From Dicyema japonicum (taxonomy: Eukaryota; Dicyemida; Rhombozoa; Dicyemidae): a DNA stretch of 64,000 nucleotides. The DNA lies in contig RDEW01000014.1 of assembly GCA_011109175.1 (NCBI GenBank), forward strand, positions 692,042 through 756,041, given 5' to 3'. Within the stretch, counting starts at the first letter, position 1, and every line of letters starts with the position of its first letter. Shown here one piece after another: positions 11,651 to 23,279 of this stretch. Position numbers and translations under genes: made by a program. The notes under the pieces were generated by a model. It made no database searches. It was given only the letters and a program-made list of their open reading frames with translations, and was not told the origin of the DNA.

Positions 11651-12164
11651 CTCCAGTGGATATAACACGTGACTTTATCAATTGAATGTTCACCGAATTG
11701 GAAATAATCTTCTAAGGAACAAAAAATGGGCAATTTGCGGGGGTCGACTGCATTACATTACGTGATATACCAATTAATCATCATTTATGCGGTTAATACG
11801 TCAATTAAACGACCTGAATATTGAAATCTGAGTCAACTATGGATTAATTGGATAACAGTTTTATTTAATTAAAATTAATCAATTAATTAACACAACAAAC
11901 CATCAAAAGTAGTCCTTCAACATTATCTGCGTTGCATTGCTTCTCTCGATTGCAACAGAGATCAGCTGGAAAACCCACCGAGTCTCAGGCTTTTTAGTGT
12001 AGCTAGGCGTCCATGTTTCTTTAGGAGACGAAGCGATTTACCATTTTTTCCTCCAGTTGTCTCAACAACAATGGGGGATTAATTTATATTCATGGGAAGG
12101 GGAAAATTCCTACAAAAGATGATGGATTAATTTATATTCAAATAACAAGGATGACAACAAAAAC
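11651..12164. other. No gene seen
   Basis: AT-rich intergenic sequence. A 24-base block ('gatggattaatttatattca'-like) occurs twice within 12075-12140, a small local duplication. Confidence 0.4.
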
Positions 12165-12490
12165 TGTAAAAACTGCATTTTTACGCAGAGTCACATTAGC
12201 TATAGCTCCTCTCAAGCACTTTATTTAAGTAAAAACAGTTATGATAAGTAATCGTAGAGGGAGAACTAGAGAATGCTCTTCACTGCTTTTTTTATTTTTG
12301 TTGCGTGTATGTCCTCTATAGACAATCCAATTCTGTAGTGAAATGTTCACTGATGACGGCATCATTTGTTGAGCCAAATGATCGTAGATGCGTGGAACCT
12401 TCAACCGGAATGTACAGCAGCAAGATTAGAACTAGCGACCATCAGGGCTCTTGTCAGGCACTCGTTACACTGCACCACAAGGATAGCGTC
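12165..12490 (-). repeat. SINE-1, full-length copy
   Basis: Minus-strand copy with the complete tail ('gaggagctatagctaatgtgac' region at 12185-12215), body and tRNA-like head ending near 12485 ('gtgcagtgtaacgagtgcc'). It lies about 140 bp upstream of the TALE homeobox start. Confidence 0.85.
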
Positions 12491-12630
12491 ATTCGAAATT
12501 ATTAACATGAAAAATTCTCATTCAATCTATTTGAAAAGTGCGGTAACTGGACAGAATATTATCGCTTAATTAGCGTAAATATTGACAATTTCAATCAGCT
12601 TATCACAACTTAAGGCATTTCACTAAAAAT

Positions 12631-13452
12631 ATGGAGACCTTGAAAGTTATTTTGAACGAAGATGATAAAAATGACATCCAAATGAAAGTAAAAAAGTTAA
12701 AAGTTCAATTTTTAATTAGTCATATTTTATTTGATGTTTTGGAGAAGATGTATCGAAAACTACACTCCATCACGTTTGACACATTCGATGTTGAGGATTT
12801 CTCCAATATTTTAATCTCCATAGTTGAAAGCTGCAAAAATATCGAAAAAAGCTCCACAGAAGTAGACAATTTTGTTTGCTTATGGTTTTCTCACTTTAGA
12901 TGTGTTTGGCTGTCGTATCTACGTGGGTTCAACTATTGGAGTTCAAAAAATTGAATTATTTCATTGGAAAATTTGAGGAAACGTATTGAATTATTATAAA
13001 AGTGAATTAAAGGCCAAAATTAATCAAATTAATCGTTTTCTGTTTACTAACTGTTAGAAGAATGTTTGAAGCATTTCGAGGACTTTGATCAAAACCAAGT
13101 AGTTAATTCCAAGGTCATTTTTAGCAATTTAGAATTCATGAAGAATCGCCTAAAATGAGTCTGTTTGTTTATTTCTATTTCAGAGAAAAGAAGCTTCTCA
13201 AGTAGATCCTCATTTATTCTGCGGAAATGGCTATTTGAAAATTCCACTGTATTTCTAGTGACTGTTAAATAGAACCCCTACCCTTCAGAAAAAGAAAAAA
13301 TTGAATTACTTAACGAAACCAAACTGACCAGAGTACAGCTTAATAATTGGTTCATTAATGCCAGAAGAAGAGCTCTTTATCGCGATTATCAACGGAAGTA
13401 CAAACGTAGAACCCCTTATAAGTTAGTGTATTATGGTACTTTACTCGGATAA
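12631..13452 (+). CDS. TALE-class homeobox protein, MEIS/PKNOX-like
   Basis: A sequence-specific transcription factor of the TALE superclass. The C-terminal homeodomain has the hallmark three-residue loop extension ([17 protein letters not shown]) and recognition helix [13 protein letters not shown]. Helix 1 ([13 protein letters not shown]) lies in the preceding exon. The two exons join through a 24-nt intron at 13249-13272 inside the homeodomain, exactly restoring family spacing. Upstream, [20 protein letters not shown] and [15 protein letters not shown] resemble the end of the MEIS/PREP N-terminal domain (ELDNLM...HLLELEKV). Other introns: 12874-12899 (26 nt), about 12983-13002 (20), 13035-13057 (23) and a longer one from 13114 to about 13185. 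The protein is only about 190 residues, roughly half of usual MEIS/PKNOX length. In animals these proteins pair with PBX/HOX factors. Homeodomain call is strong, subfamily moderate. Confidence 0.88.
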
Positions 13453-14620
13453 TTTTATTTTTGGCATTTTTTTCTTTAAAAATAATCTTTAATTCAGTTT
13501 TTATTTAGTAGAGTCTTTCCAGGTGGTTAAATGCAAGGAGGAGTCCCCTTCGGAAGATTTATGTATGTGCTCACAAATATTCTCTCAAGCGTCTCCTTTC
13601 ACAGAACAGACCGAATGTATCTACTAATTCGTGTAATACTTGATAAACCTCCATATAATCCATACAGTATTAAAATCCATCTAACTGATCTCTGTGAACG
13701 GCCGTCATGGTCTGTTAGGTTCTTGTCATCCATCAGTTTCTTCCACTTGATAGACAAGGGACATTAGGAGACTTCTCCATTATCACTTATTACAATCAAT
13801 TCTTTGTAAGAAATAGATTTACAATTACTAATGACCGTAAATTGCCCTTAAAGGGACAAGTGAGCTGTGACAGTCTCGTAAAAGTGATATTTTTGTCCAG
13901 ATGTGGACAGTCGTAGTGTGAACCTGTGGTCTTTTTAGGAGATTCACTGTTCCTCTAATTGCTAGTGATTGAAATGACATTTTGAAGTTATAATCTAAGT
14001 TTTTTTTATGACCAATCTGAAGAGTTTTAAAAACGACTCACGTGAGACTCGGTGGCTTCTCCAGTAAATCTTCGTTGCAATCGTAAGAGGCAACGCAACG
14101 CCAATGATGTCGGCGGGGATTATTTTTGGTTGGTTTTAGAAATGATTTTGATTCACCTAAAGGACAAACTTCAGACAAAACATTAGCAACAAATCAGGCT
14201 CAGCTGCCATGAGAAAGTAAGTATTGGCGCAAATGATGGCTGTAAAAACCATAAGACACAATTGACTGATTAAGTAGGTAACTTTCGAACTTAAATATTT
14301 GTAAGACAGTGAGACATTCATAGGGAAATACTGTGGAAGTAATCTTGAGTTTGAAGTGAAGTAATTATTTATACTTAAATAACTCAAACCGTCATTTTAT
14401 TTTTTTCAATTAAGGCGCTGAATATTCATGGATGGGAAAAAGTTATTGATTAGTTTTTTTGATATTTGGCCCTGAACTTCACCGCATAAAGGTCAATCAC
14501 GACGAAACGTTTAGTGTCACATGCCATTATGGATACAAAAAATAAACGTTACAGTGTCACCTTTTTTTAATTTTATTAAGTCAATTAAAGATAAAAATTA
14601 ACAGTTAGCAATTGCTGCTG
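13453..14620. other. No gene seen
   Basis: Several short open frames (13531-13767, 14157-14387) have no family signature and no supporting splice pattern. Confidence 0.4.
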
Positions 14621-14624
14621 CTAT

Positions 14625-14825
14625 ATTTACGCATTTCCCCTGACGATTTGCAAGGAAATGCGCTCAATTAGCCAGCTCCTTTCTCTTCCATCATTTTCAT
14701 ATTCGCGATGAGCGATACGATTTTGTTTAACAGGGTCAGTGATCTTTATTGTCTTTATTATTAATACAAAATAAAATAAAAAGTTAATACAGTGGCCCTG
14801 AGTGACCATATTTACCACCATAATG
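14625..14825 (-). mobile_element. LINE-C C-terminal tail fragment
   Basis: The minus-strand frame ends NRIAHREYENDGRERSWLIE then RISLQIVRGNA. This matches the tail at 16673-16921 (RIATRTGNLRERCWLFERIS then LAILRGN), the conserved C-terminus of LINE-C. Only the last 60 or so codons are present. Confidence 0.75.
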
Positions 14826-15683
14826 GCATGCGAAAATTAATAATAGAGGTTAAAATCTGGTTCATATTCTTGGTGGTCATCAATTTGTCGAAAATACTTG
14901 AATGTGAGAAAATTTTGTGGTCAAAGAAAAAAATAGATTTATAAATGCCAAAAAATTAATTTTAAATGGCCATCCTCAAAATGTCACTCAATGTAGAAAT
15001 TGTGGTTTGACGTTAACATGTTGTTAGAAAAGATTAAGACCAGTGAGGGTGACTGTATAGAAGAAAATGGCAGCCTTCCAGATGAAAGGATGTGATCCGC
15101 TTTCATACTTCAAGATTATTAAATAATGAGTGGATGATGAAGGACCCAGGCACATCAAGGCTAGAGATGGTATTTCAACTGTCCCTAACCTTAATTAATT
15201 TTTGTGTTAATAATAACCTCCTTGTCGATCGGGGATCGCTTAGTTAGCTGAGCATATTCTTTTTAACCATGTGATCCCCGGATAATAAAATAAATAAGCT
15301 TATAGACGTCTCTTATTATTAATGATTTACTACTTTTATTTACAATTATGTAAAATAAAGACAAAAATTAACAATAAAATTAATAATAAAATTTTTACTC
15401 GACATGTGTTTGGTACATGATCACGAACAAAGAAGGCTCATTTTTATGCAACAAATATTCAGAGTTTGTAGTCAACTTAGATGGGGAATTTTTTTGTTCA
15501 AATTGTTCGAAGGTTTTGCTGATACACATCATAAAACCGTGAAACATTTAAAATAAAAAAGTATCTCATTTTTTTATTTTTGGATGGCATGGGATCGGTT
15601 AAAAGTATGCAGACATTCTTGTCGTATACTTCCAGTGATAGTTGGCCAATGAGTGACAGGTAAGCCACATGACACCATGTCAG
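14826..15683. other. No gene seen
   Basis: AT-rich intergenic DNA without a coding or repeat signature that I can name. Confidence 0.4.
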
Positions 15684-16414
15684 TTAGTTAAGCAACCCCA
15701 GCTTCACTATCTTGTAGAGACCAGCGGTTATTGAGTAGGAGGAACCAAATTCCGGTCGCTCCCATAGATCGGACAGTCTTAGCATCATATACGAACATTT
15801 TAATAACTCAGGAAATTCAAAAAGGTGGTTTGCTGTCAAATAGGAGAGGTTACAGAAGGAACAAAGGACATCTTTTACATCATCCAGTTTACACACGTAC
15901 ATCGGTAGAAAGGGGTGGTGCCCACATCGTAGAAGAGCCATATTTACCCTGATGTCCCAAGGAAGAGAGGACTGTGATTGGTCTATTGGAGGATGGGGCC
16001 GGCGTAGTATTTTATTATCATCGAGTCTTCTGATGGTTCTGGTAGAACATCGTGTATTTGTTTTAACGACGCCGGTCATTGGTGTTGGAAGGGATGGATG
16101 ATGTAATTCGATACAGGTCACTCGTTGTCATAATATTTTTTCTTTTGTTAAAGGATTTGCATAGATAGTGACAAGTATGGTCTGGGATGTAGCCTTGGAA
16201 GAGGAACTGCAGAGCTCTCATTTCCAAATGATCTCCAATGGTAAAGATTTCAGAATCCCAGTGAAGATGATCAATAGGAGTTGATATGAGACATCCATTA
16301 ATTGTTCTGAGCGCGATGTTTTAGACTTTTTGTAGTTTGTCGATAGAAGTGAGGGAGACAAAGGTTGACCAACAAGGACATGCATAGTCAATTGTGGTTC
16401 GAATGAATTGTTTA
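15684..16414 (-). mobile_element. LINE-D 3' region
   Basis: Minus-strand frames read TTIDYACPCWSTFVSLTSID, then KLQKV and LRTINGCLISTPIDHLHWDS. After a frameshift comes the Cys/His tail RVNMALLRCGHHPFLPMYV, LCSFC, and SDLWERPEF. This is the RT-thumb plus C-terminal region of a Jockey/CR1-like non-LTR retrotransposon. A second copy is at 39230-39865. The upstream part is interrupted by the pogo-like DNA transposon starting at 16417. Confidence 0.85.
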
Positions 16415-16496
16415 TACAGTCCGACCTCAATTTGGAACAACAAACGATACAAAAACCGAGGTTGTCAAAAATTGAGGTTTTAACTCAAAATTTATA

Positions 16497-17249
16497 CAGC
16501 CGAACCTCGCAAATTAGCCATTTTGGGTTCCTTAGAATTTGTGGCCAATTTGAAAAAAATGAAAAAAAAAAAATTTAAAAATGTCATAAATGAACAAAAA
16601 TGTATTTAATTTTTTAAAATTTAATTCTTAACTGGTTTTTTTGCTTCAATAATACTTGCTTTGTACTTTTTATTAAAAAAAAGAGAGTAAACGGTTATAT
16701 AGCGCTGCCCTGACTGCGTGGCTATTTCCTCTCAGGATGGCGAGCGATATTCGCTCAAATAACCAGCAGCGCTCACGAAGGTTTCCTGTTCGTGTAGCGA
16801 TCCGATTCCCTAGACGACTCAAGAATTCCAGCGTCGCAGGCGCAATGGAACCAGACGTCTCAACGGCGAGTGGAACAAACAAAAAATCCTTGGGTAAGAC
16901 CGCGTACTTTTCCCGTTTCATTTTCTCGGCTTTCTCAGCGGCACTTTTTATTAAATAAATTAAGAAACTTCAATCTCAACATTGGCTAAGAGTTCAACCT
17001 CTATTGCAGATAATCTAACTAAAATATTTTTTTGCCTCCAGAGATTGTCAAACGGTGTGCCGCGGAACACGAGTATATCGCCCAAGAGAAAAATTCGAAG
17101 ACATGTGTTAATAAAATTTTTATTTTTTTCCAATTTGTATTAAAAATTAAATTAAAAATTGTGGCCAATTAATAAGAATAAGATTTTTTCTTAAAAAATT
17201 TTTCAAATGTGGTCAATTTAAAGATTAGTCAATTTGCGACGGTTGACTG
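16497..17249. mobile_element. Nested TIR element carrying a LINE-C fragment
   Basis: Inverted ends CAGCCGAACCTCGCAAATTA (16497) and, on the minus strand from 17249, CAGTCAACCGTCGCAAATTG are each flanked by TA (16495-16496 and 17250-17251). The ends are related to those of the surrounding pogo-like element but distinct. It has no transposase of its own. The middle contains a LINE-C tail, so it is a non-autonomous element that was hit by, or picked up, a retrotransposon piece. Confidence 0.7.
16673..16990 (-). mobile_element. LINE-C C-terminal domain fragment
   Basis: An 82-codon minus-strand frame plus upstream codons reads SAAEKAEKMKREKYAVL, then FLFVPLAVETSGS, FLSRLGNRIATRTGNLRERC and ISLAILRGNSHAV. 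This is the conserved end of the LINE-C polyprotein, following its putative PD-(D/E)XK-like segment. It is the best preserved of the tails in the window. The rest of the LINE is absent. Confidence 0.85.
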
Positions 17250-18369
17250 TAATTATAACTTTATAAAATAATAATCTATTAAAAAAACTTACTAAATTTT
17301 TGTGGTGTATTGGAAAAAAATGTTCAGTTCTACTCACAACCCATATTTCTTTCTCAAGTTTAGCTATAGTTTTCCCGAAACGAGTAAAACTCATGGAATC
17401 AAAAGCGATATTTAAAATGGATTCTTCAAAATCATTAATTTATTTGATGGTTCCTTTTATTGTTTCATTTTTTCTTGATTCGCATAATATTTCAGCATAA
17501 ATTTCTTCAGTGTAATAATTCCTCTATAATTTCTGATACTTTTTCATCGCTTTGATGATTGAGATTGTTTCTTTGTTGTAAATACTGTTCCATTTTTCTC
17601 TGCTCTACTTATAGCCAGACGAATTATCGTTTCCTTGGAGAAATGCTTTTTGGAGTTTTCTTCGAGAAAAGACAAGTTTCATTGCAATTAAAAATATTTT
17701 CCTTCCCATATTTGACAATTTTTCATTAAAGAGTGACAAAACTATCAATTCCGTCACTTAAAAATGAATTTTTGTCACCTGTAATACACTAGAATTTCAA
17801 CACTTTTTTAAAGTTTTCTAACCACCCATTTATGCCTTAAAAGTCTTAAACGTAATCTATGTGAAGTGCTAAAACCTAAAGGTCAATATGGAGATTACCA
17901 ATTTTTTAATGAGGGGCCACTAACTGGGACATTTTGCAATCTCAAGTACTGAAATACACCGAGAATTTTTGAATCCAACAATTTAAAAGTGTCTTCATTC
18001 TTCTCACCAATTTTAGTCTTGAACAGATGTTCTCACCAATCAAAAGTGACCTTTTATCTTTTTTTATCCAACTGTAGTTCCAATGCTCGTTCAGAACTTT
18101 TGTGCTAAAAATCTGTGAGAATAATTATTTTCGATAAAAGAAGAGCTTTGTATTTTAGGCTCATTTTAAGAACGTTACAAAAATATAAAGACAACATAAA
18201 CCGTTAAATAACTCATAATTTATAAATTTGTTCCACATCGAGGTTTTCATCTTAAAGGATCTTTTCCATTTCTACGAAAATAGTGTTCAACAATCTAAGG
18301 GTCTTCCATAAACCGAGGTGAGGTTTTCTATGAATCGAGATCGGACTGTATATGATGGTTAGGCCCTCT

Positions 18370-20885
18370 TTGCTTTGGCTGAAGGAATGGCCTTAAACAG
18401 CTTTCGCCGGACGTGTGCCCTCGAAAACAAAAGGACCTGATTTCAGTGATCCAGCTCAACGTGAATGGAATCAAGGTAAAATCTTAGAGCTCAGAACACT
18501 CATCTCAAAAATCAAAATTGAGATCCTTAATTCAAGAGTCTAAATTGACTCCGAAGGACTCTACGCCTATTTTTCCTGGATTCAATGTTATTCGGAAAGA
18601 TCGTACAAAAAATGTGGAGGTTATTAGAAAGGGACTCAAGTATCAGGACTGTTCATAGAAATAAAAAACCTTGGGACGATGAAACCACGGAAACCATTGG
18701 AATCTCTGTGAGTTCAACAAAAGGAAAATTGTTTCTGGTGAACGACTATATACCTCCTCCTGGCTCATGCCCTAAGAAGTATTCAATGGTTGACTTATCT
18801 ATTTTGGAAAATATGGGGGATATCTTGATCTGCGGAGACCTGAATGCCAAACATCCCCTTTTCCTGTCAAGTCAGCCTGCCGATGCAAGAAGAAGACTTC
18901 TACTCTCGCAGTCTGGAAAACTGATGATCATTAATGTCCTTTCAAAACACACAAGAACCCCTTTCAGGAATTCTGACCAACCCACACCCCCAGACATCAC
19001 TCTCTGGTCTCTAACCCTCTCTACAAGAGTAACTTGGTCCGTCATATACGATACCAGAAGCGACCACAACCCTATTTTATTGAAAATCAGGAGGGAGGTA
19101 TTTTGTGATAAGAAGAAGCCGACCTACATATACTAATCCGCAAACTGGAACCTTTTCCGGATTATTACTGAATATCGTTTGGCTGGCGTAAATCTGGAGG
19201 ATTTCTCCTCCCTTGACAAGGCGATGTATCACATAAATGACATCATTCTGCAAGGGAGAAAAATGGCTGTCCCAATAAGACACACCTGCTACACAAGAGG
19301 CTTTGGAAAGAGGTTTTGGTCAAGGAAAGAAATAGCCTCAAAAAGCTGGAGTTCGCTTAACTGAGGCAAAACTCCGACTGCAAGCGGTGAATGAAAACAT
19401 AAAGGCAAAAGAACTTAAGATACAGAAAGCAAAATGGTCACGAGTTCTCACAGCTTTGACCGAAATCAGACAATAGAAAATCATTCGGGACATATCAGGG
19501 CTGATGATAGACCAACCGACGAATCCGAATACAGCCAGAAGGATCTGAATTCCATTATGAAGTATTGTGTGAAAAATGACCATAAAAAGAAACGGAAGAT
19601 CAAGACAGGTCAACCTCCTTTGGAAAAACCGAAGAGGGACTGCTTATCTTCCTACTTTTTAGAAACGGATGTAAAAGAAGCACTGCTCAATACTAAGACT
19701 ACCTATTCTCACGACCCAGATGGAATCCTTGTTATCCTGCTGAAAAATCTTGGACCGGAGAGGAGCAGAACCCTTACAAAGATCTATAATTGGTCTTTAA
19801 GGGAAAATGAGATCCCCTCATCATGGAAACTCGCATAAATCCGCCCGATATTAAAGATGGGAAAACCAAAAAACGACCCGGCATCATCAGACGGTATCGT
19901 TGCTATCTTCAATGTAGAAAATTCTGGAAAAACTAGTTCTTCAGAAGATCAGATAAACAATCCCAGAGAAACCATTCAAACATGGATTTAAATCGCTTCA
20001 CTCGACTGATGCCCACCTACTTTCCCTGAGTGATTTTATTCGCTCGGTCGAGTTCCCGTTTAATTCCAAGTGGAATACCCCAAAGATCTTCTCAGTCCCC
20101 CTATACCCTTCAACTTTTTCTTGAATAATATCCTGACTCTGGAGCATGAGGATAACCTTTTACTGGCTTATGTAGATGATATTGTTATTATATCCAGGGA
20201 CCAAGACGTTCAGGTCGCCTCGGAGAGATTATAATTACTTGTAAACTACTTAATCTACTGGTTAAATGAAAACAGTCTGTCGATTAGCCCGGAAAAATCG
20301 GTTACGTCTCTCCTTACCTCTGATCAGAGAATATCCAACAGGACAGTGGATATAGAAGCAGATGGAAGCAAGTTGCCATTCCAAAAATGGAAGAAGATCC
20401 TGGGAGTAGTATTTGACACCAATATGACTTTTTCGCGCCACGTGGGAAATGTTTTAAACAAATGTGAAAAAAATCAACCTCTTGAAAGGGATCTCTGGCT
20501 TATAAAAGTTCGGAAGTCATTCCGTTCTGAAATCACTATACACCCAGTACGTCGAGCCATGCATATCATATGCATGTGCATCATGGGGCACCTCAATTTC
20601 TTGGACGAATGCCAAGAGAATTGCGGCAACCCAAAAAAGCGTTTTCAGTGATAGAAAACTGGATCAAAGGCGATCTAAATTCTACACCTACCCCCTTGGA
20701 AGACCTAATAAGAAGAAAAGGAGGCCAAACTTAACGACATCAGAGAATCACTCGTTCATTGTGAGCTTGTGTTGGATCGAGGGAAGTCACCGGGTCAAGC
20801 TGAGAGTCCAATTGAAATTCGTTGGGATCACATAATTTCTTGTTTTTGTCTTTAACTGTGGTCTTGGAAATAAATTTCAATTCAT
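18370..20885 (+). mobile_element. LINE-A, nearly full ORF2 (endonuclease plus RT), degenerate
   Basis: A Jockey/CR1-like non-LTR retrotransposon. The APE endonuclease spans about 18440-19130 with GDLNAKHPLF (catalytic D-N) and RSDHNPIL (SDH). The linker is at 19180-19840. RT then shows LLAYVDDIVIISRDQDVQ (YVDD box intact), SLSISPEKSVTSLLTSD and KILGVVFDTNMTFSRHV. The tail ends in a GGGATCACAT run and 'ggtcttggaaataaattt'. At least six frameshifts or stops break it, for example around 19130, 19840 and 20230. No gag-like ORF1 is seen directly upstream. Confidence 0.9.
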
Positions 20886-21215
20886 TTATTTAACAATTCA
20901 TTGAACCATGCATCTCTTACGCATCTTGTATATGGGGCCCATTCATCTTTTGAACAACTGTCTTGAAGATCGAGGCTAGCCGAAAAAGAGTCTCCAAAAT
21001 CACGGAACGCTGGATTTCTGGAGAGTTCCAGTTATCAATGCCTCTTGAAGCTTTGATACAAATGAACCATGGAACGCGCCGTCGTTACTGCGAAGGTCGA
21101 CTGATACGTGCTTGTGTGGGGTTGAGGGAGAAGCATCGGGGCAAGATGGGGTCCCTGCTAGAGCGTGCTAGGATCACGTGATTAGTTAGTTTGTGTAACC
21201 GTGGTCTCTGGTGTT
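20886..21215 (+). mobile_element. LINE-A, second 3' tail joined to the first
   Basis: Begins abruptly with the IEPCISYA block ('attgaaccatgcatctcttacgc') right after the 3' terminus of the preceding LINE-A. It runs through ERWISGEFQLSMPLEALIQM to 'gctaggatcacgtgattagttag'. It is a 5'-truncated insertion at or in the tail of an older copy, closest to the one at 58010-59175. Confidence 0.85.
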
Positions 21216-22354
21216 AAAAAAATAAATTGTTGCTTGGAAGCGGAGAGTTACTTTTTTAGCCATCGGTTTCTTTAACTTGAATCGATCAGGGGTAACTAAA
21301 TAAATTAATTAAGCCACCTCCTCGACCATTCTGCAATCCGGAATAGTCCGGTTTTCTCATTCTCCCCGACTTTCATCAGCAGTATAAGATCGAAAGAAAC
21401 ACCTAAATATCGGAAAAAACTCACACTATTTAAAATCCTGTTAAAAAAAGGAAACAGTACAAAATACCCACTTACGTGTTATGGAATAGCGGGATCACTT
21501 AATTAGATGGTTTAACTCCTTTCATGATGTTCCCCTTTTCGAGTTAAATAATGTAAGTGATCCCAATGTCCATTCCTAACTTTTTTAAGGTTTCTTCACA
21601 CATTTTTGGGAGGATTTCGGATAAGACCTGACTTCCGACTCAGGAGATGCTCTGGAGACTTAACCATTACAAGAAAATTTCTCATAATCAATAATTAGCG
21701 CGCCGTTTAACTTTTTCTGTGATAACGAGGTGGGTGTTCGTTTTGGACATCGCAATAAAGCCACGATGCATCAATTCTGTAGCACATTTTCAATTGAAGA
21801 AGATTCTTTTCCACCACTCAAAAATTTACTAATCTTGATGTTTCGGGTGCTTCTCGGAATCTATGCTTATATTCAACTGGCAAAATGGACTTAAAGAAAA
21901 TATAATGAAACTTGTCACTAATAAAATTTCACTGTGAGTTGCATCTACTTTTGTATTGTAGGATTATATAAAAATACTCAAAGAAGTGAAATAAATACTC
22001 AAACTTTCATTAAGAAATCTTAAGGACAGTGAAATCTCTGGTGGCACTCCGAGATCGAAGTAAGGCGATTACAAAATGTGAACATTTCTTTAGGTAAACC
22101 ATCAAATTAGTGAAGCGACGTTAGTTTTGTAAATTATTCAGTTCGCCGTCTTGAATATATTTTTTTGATAAATTCACTTTGCCAATTTGATAAAGTCATA
22201 TAAAGTTTTTAATAGGGTCAGTTAAAAATTAAGATATAGCACTTAAAATAGCATAGCATTTATGAATCTAAAAGTATAACATTAAAAAAATTTAATTATG
22301 ATATTATTTTAACAAAAAAAATGTATTTAAAAAAAAATTTATTACAGCTCAAAA
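21216..22354. other. No gene seen
   Basis: More than 1 kb of AT-rich sequence. A GTGATCCC/GGGATCAC pair near 21490 and 21555 hints at old LINE ends. No coding frame of note. Confidence 0.4.
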
Positions 22355-22565
22355 ATAGCGCAGTGTCATAAGTGCCGGGAAAAAAGTTTTGCTAGCCCCG
22401 AATTTCGCTGCTGTAGGTTCCACGCATCTACGATGCTTTGGTTTGACGATTGATGACGTCACCAATGAATATATTTCACTGTGGAACCGGATCTTCTATA
22501 GAGGACATACACGCAACAAAAGAAAAAAGAAGTGAAGAGAATTCCTTGGTTTTCTTATGTCGCCA
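22355..22565 (+). repeat. SINE-1, 3'-truncated copy
   Basis: The plus-strand head 'gcgcagtgtcataagtgccggg' leads into the family body ('aggttccacgcatctacgatgc', 'atttcactgtggaaccggat', 'gaagtgaagagaattccttgg'). It breaks off before the usual 'ataactgttctttattt' tail. Confidence 0.8.
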
Positions 22566-23275
22566 AAATATGTGGTTATGGCGTGGAAAGGAACTGTCTC
22601 AATAAATTATCAATAGAAGAAACAGTGAGGGCATACAGTCAGTCGTGCTTAAGAAAACTCTCCAAAGTTTGATCATCGAACATAGGCATGCGATTAAGGT
22701 CTTTGAAAATAATTTCATATATACTTCCAACAAACTTGTGGAACTGACATGTGATTATTATGAGTATACTAAATTGAATTTGGGTATAGGAGATGACTGA
22801 TTTGTATGCGGAGAGGGAATCTATTGGAAGTTAACTTCTCTAGAAGAATGATTTCTAACCTTTAAAATATATAACTTTAATTATTAATAGTGTGTTATAT
22901 ATTTTTTCACGTTGGTGGCTGGATCTCTCTAAAATCATAATTGTGTAGACATTGTGCTAATAGCATTTATCACATTCGTTTATAACTAATTTTATCTCAC
23001 CCGTAAGACCACTCTTAGGAAAACAGAATAGCAGAAACAACTTTAAACAGAAAATAGGAGATACATTAGAAAGTTATTTAATTAGTCCTGCCTCTATTGC
23101 CTGGACTCTTCACAGTCCTTCTTCTCCAACCAGTTCCTCAGTCTTGATTATGATCTAAATGGGTGAAACCGTGGGTTCAACCAATTTCTCTTAAGAAACA
23201 GAAAACTGAAACCGTAAAAAATGCATATTTAAATTATGTATAATAATTTTTTCCATTAACACAAAATTCACTTTT
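22566..23275. other. No gene seen
   Basis: No supported coding frame or repeat. Confidence 0.4.
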
Positions 23276-23279
23276 AGTA

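Larger units (their letters stand above)
16417..18348 (-). mobile_element. Pogo/Tigger-like DNA transposon, inserted in LINE-D
   Basis: Terminal inverted repeats begin CAGTCCGACCTC at 16417 and CAGTCCGATCTC on the minus strand at 18348. Both are flanked by TA (16415-16416 and 18349-18350), the target duplication of Tc1/mariner/pogo elements. Inside, the broken minus strand holds NVPVSGPSLKN and, further on, NGWLENFKKVLKF. These fit the helix-turn-helix DNA-binding domain of pogo/Tigger transposases (pISG..L and GWL..FKkR). I could not trace the DDE catalytic part, and the frame has many stops, so it is a dead copy. A second, smaller TIR element sits near its left end. Confidence 0.75.

Noticed and set aside
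12305-12569. Two overlapping plus-strand frames upstream of the homeobox gene
   Set aside because: They run through a minus-strand SINE-1 copy and its flank.
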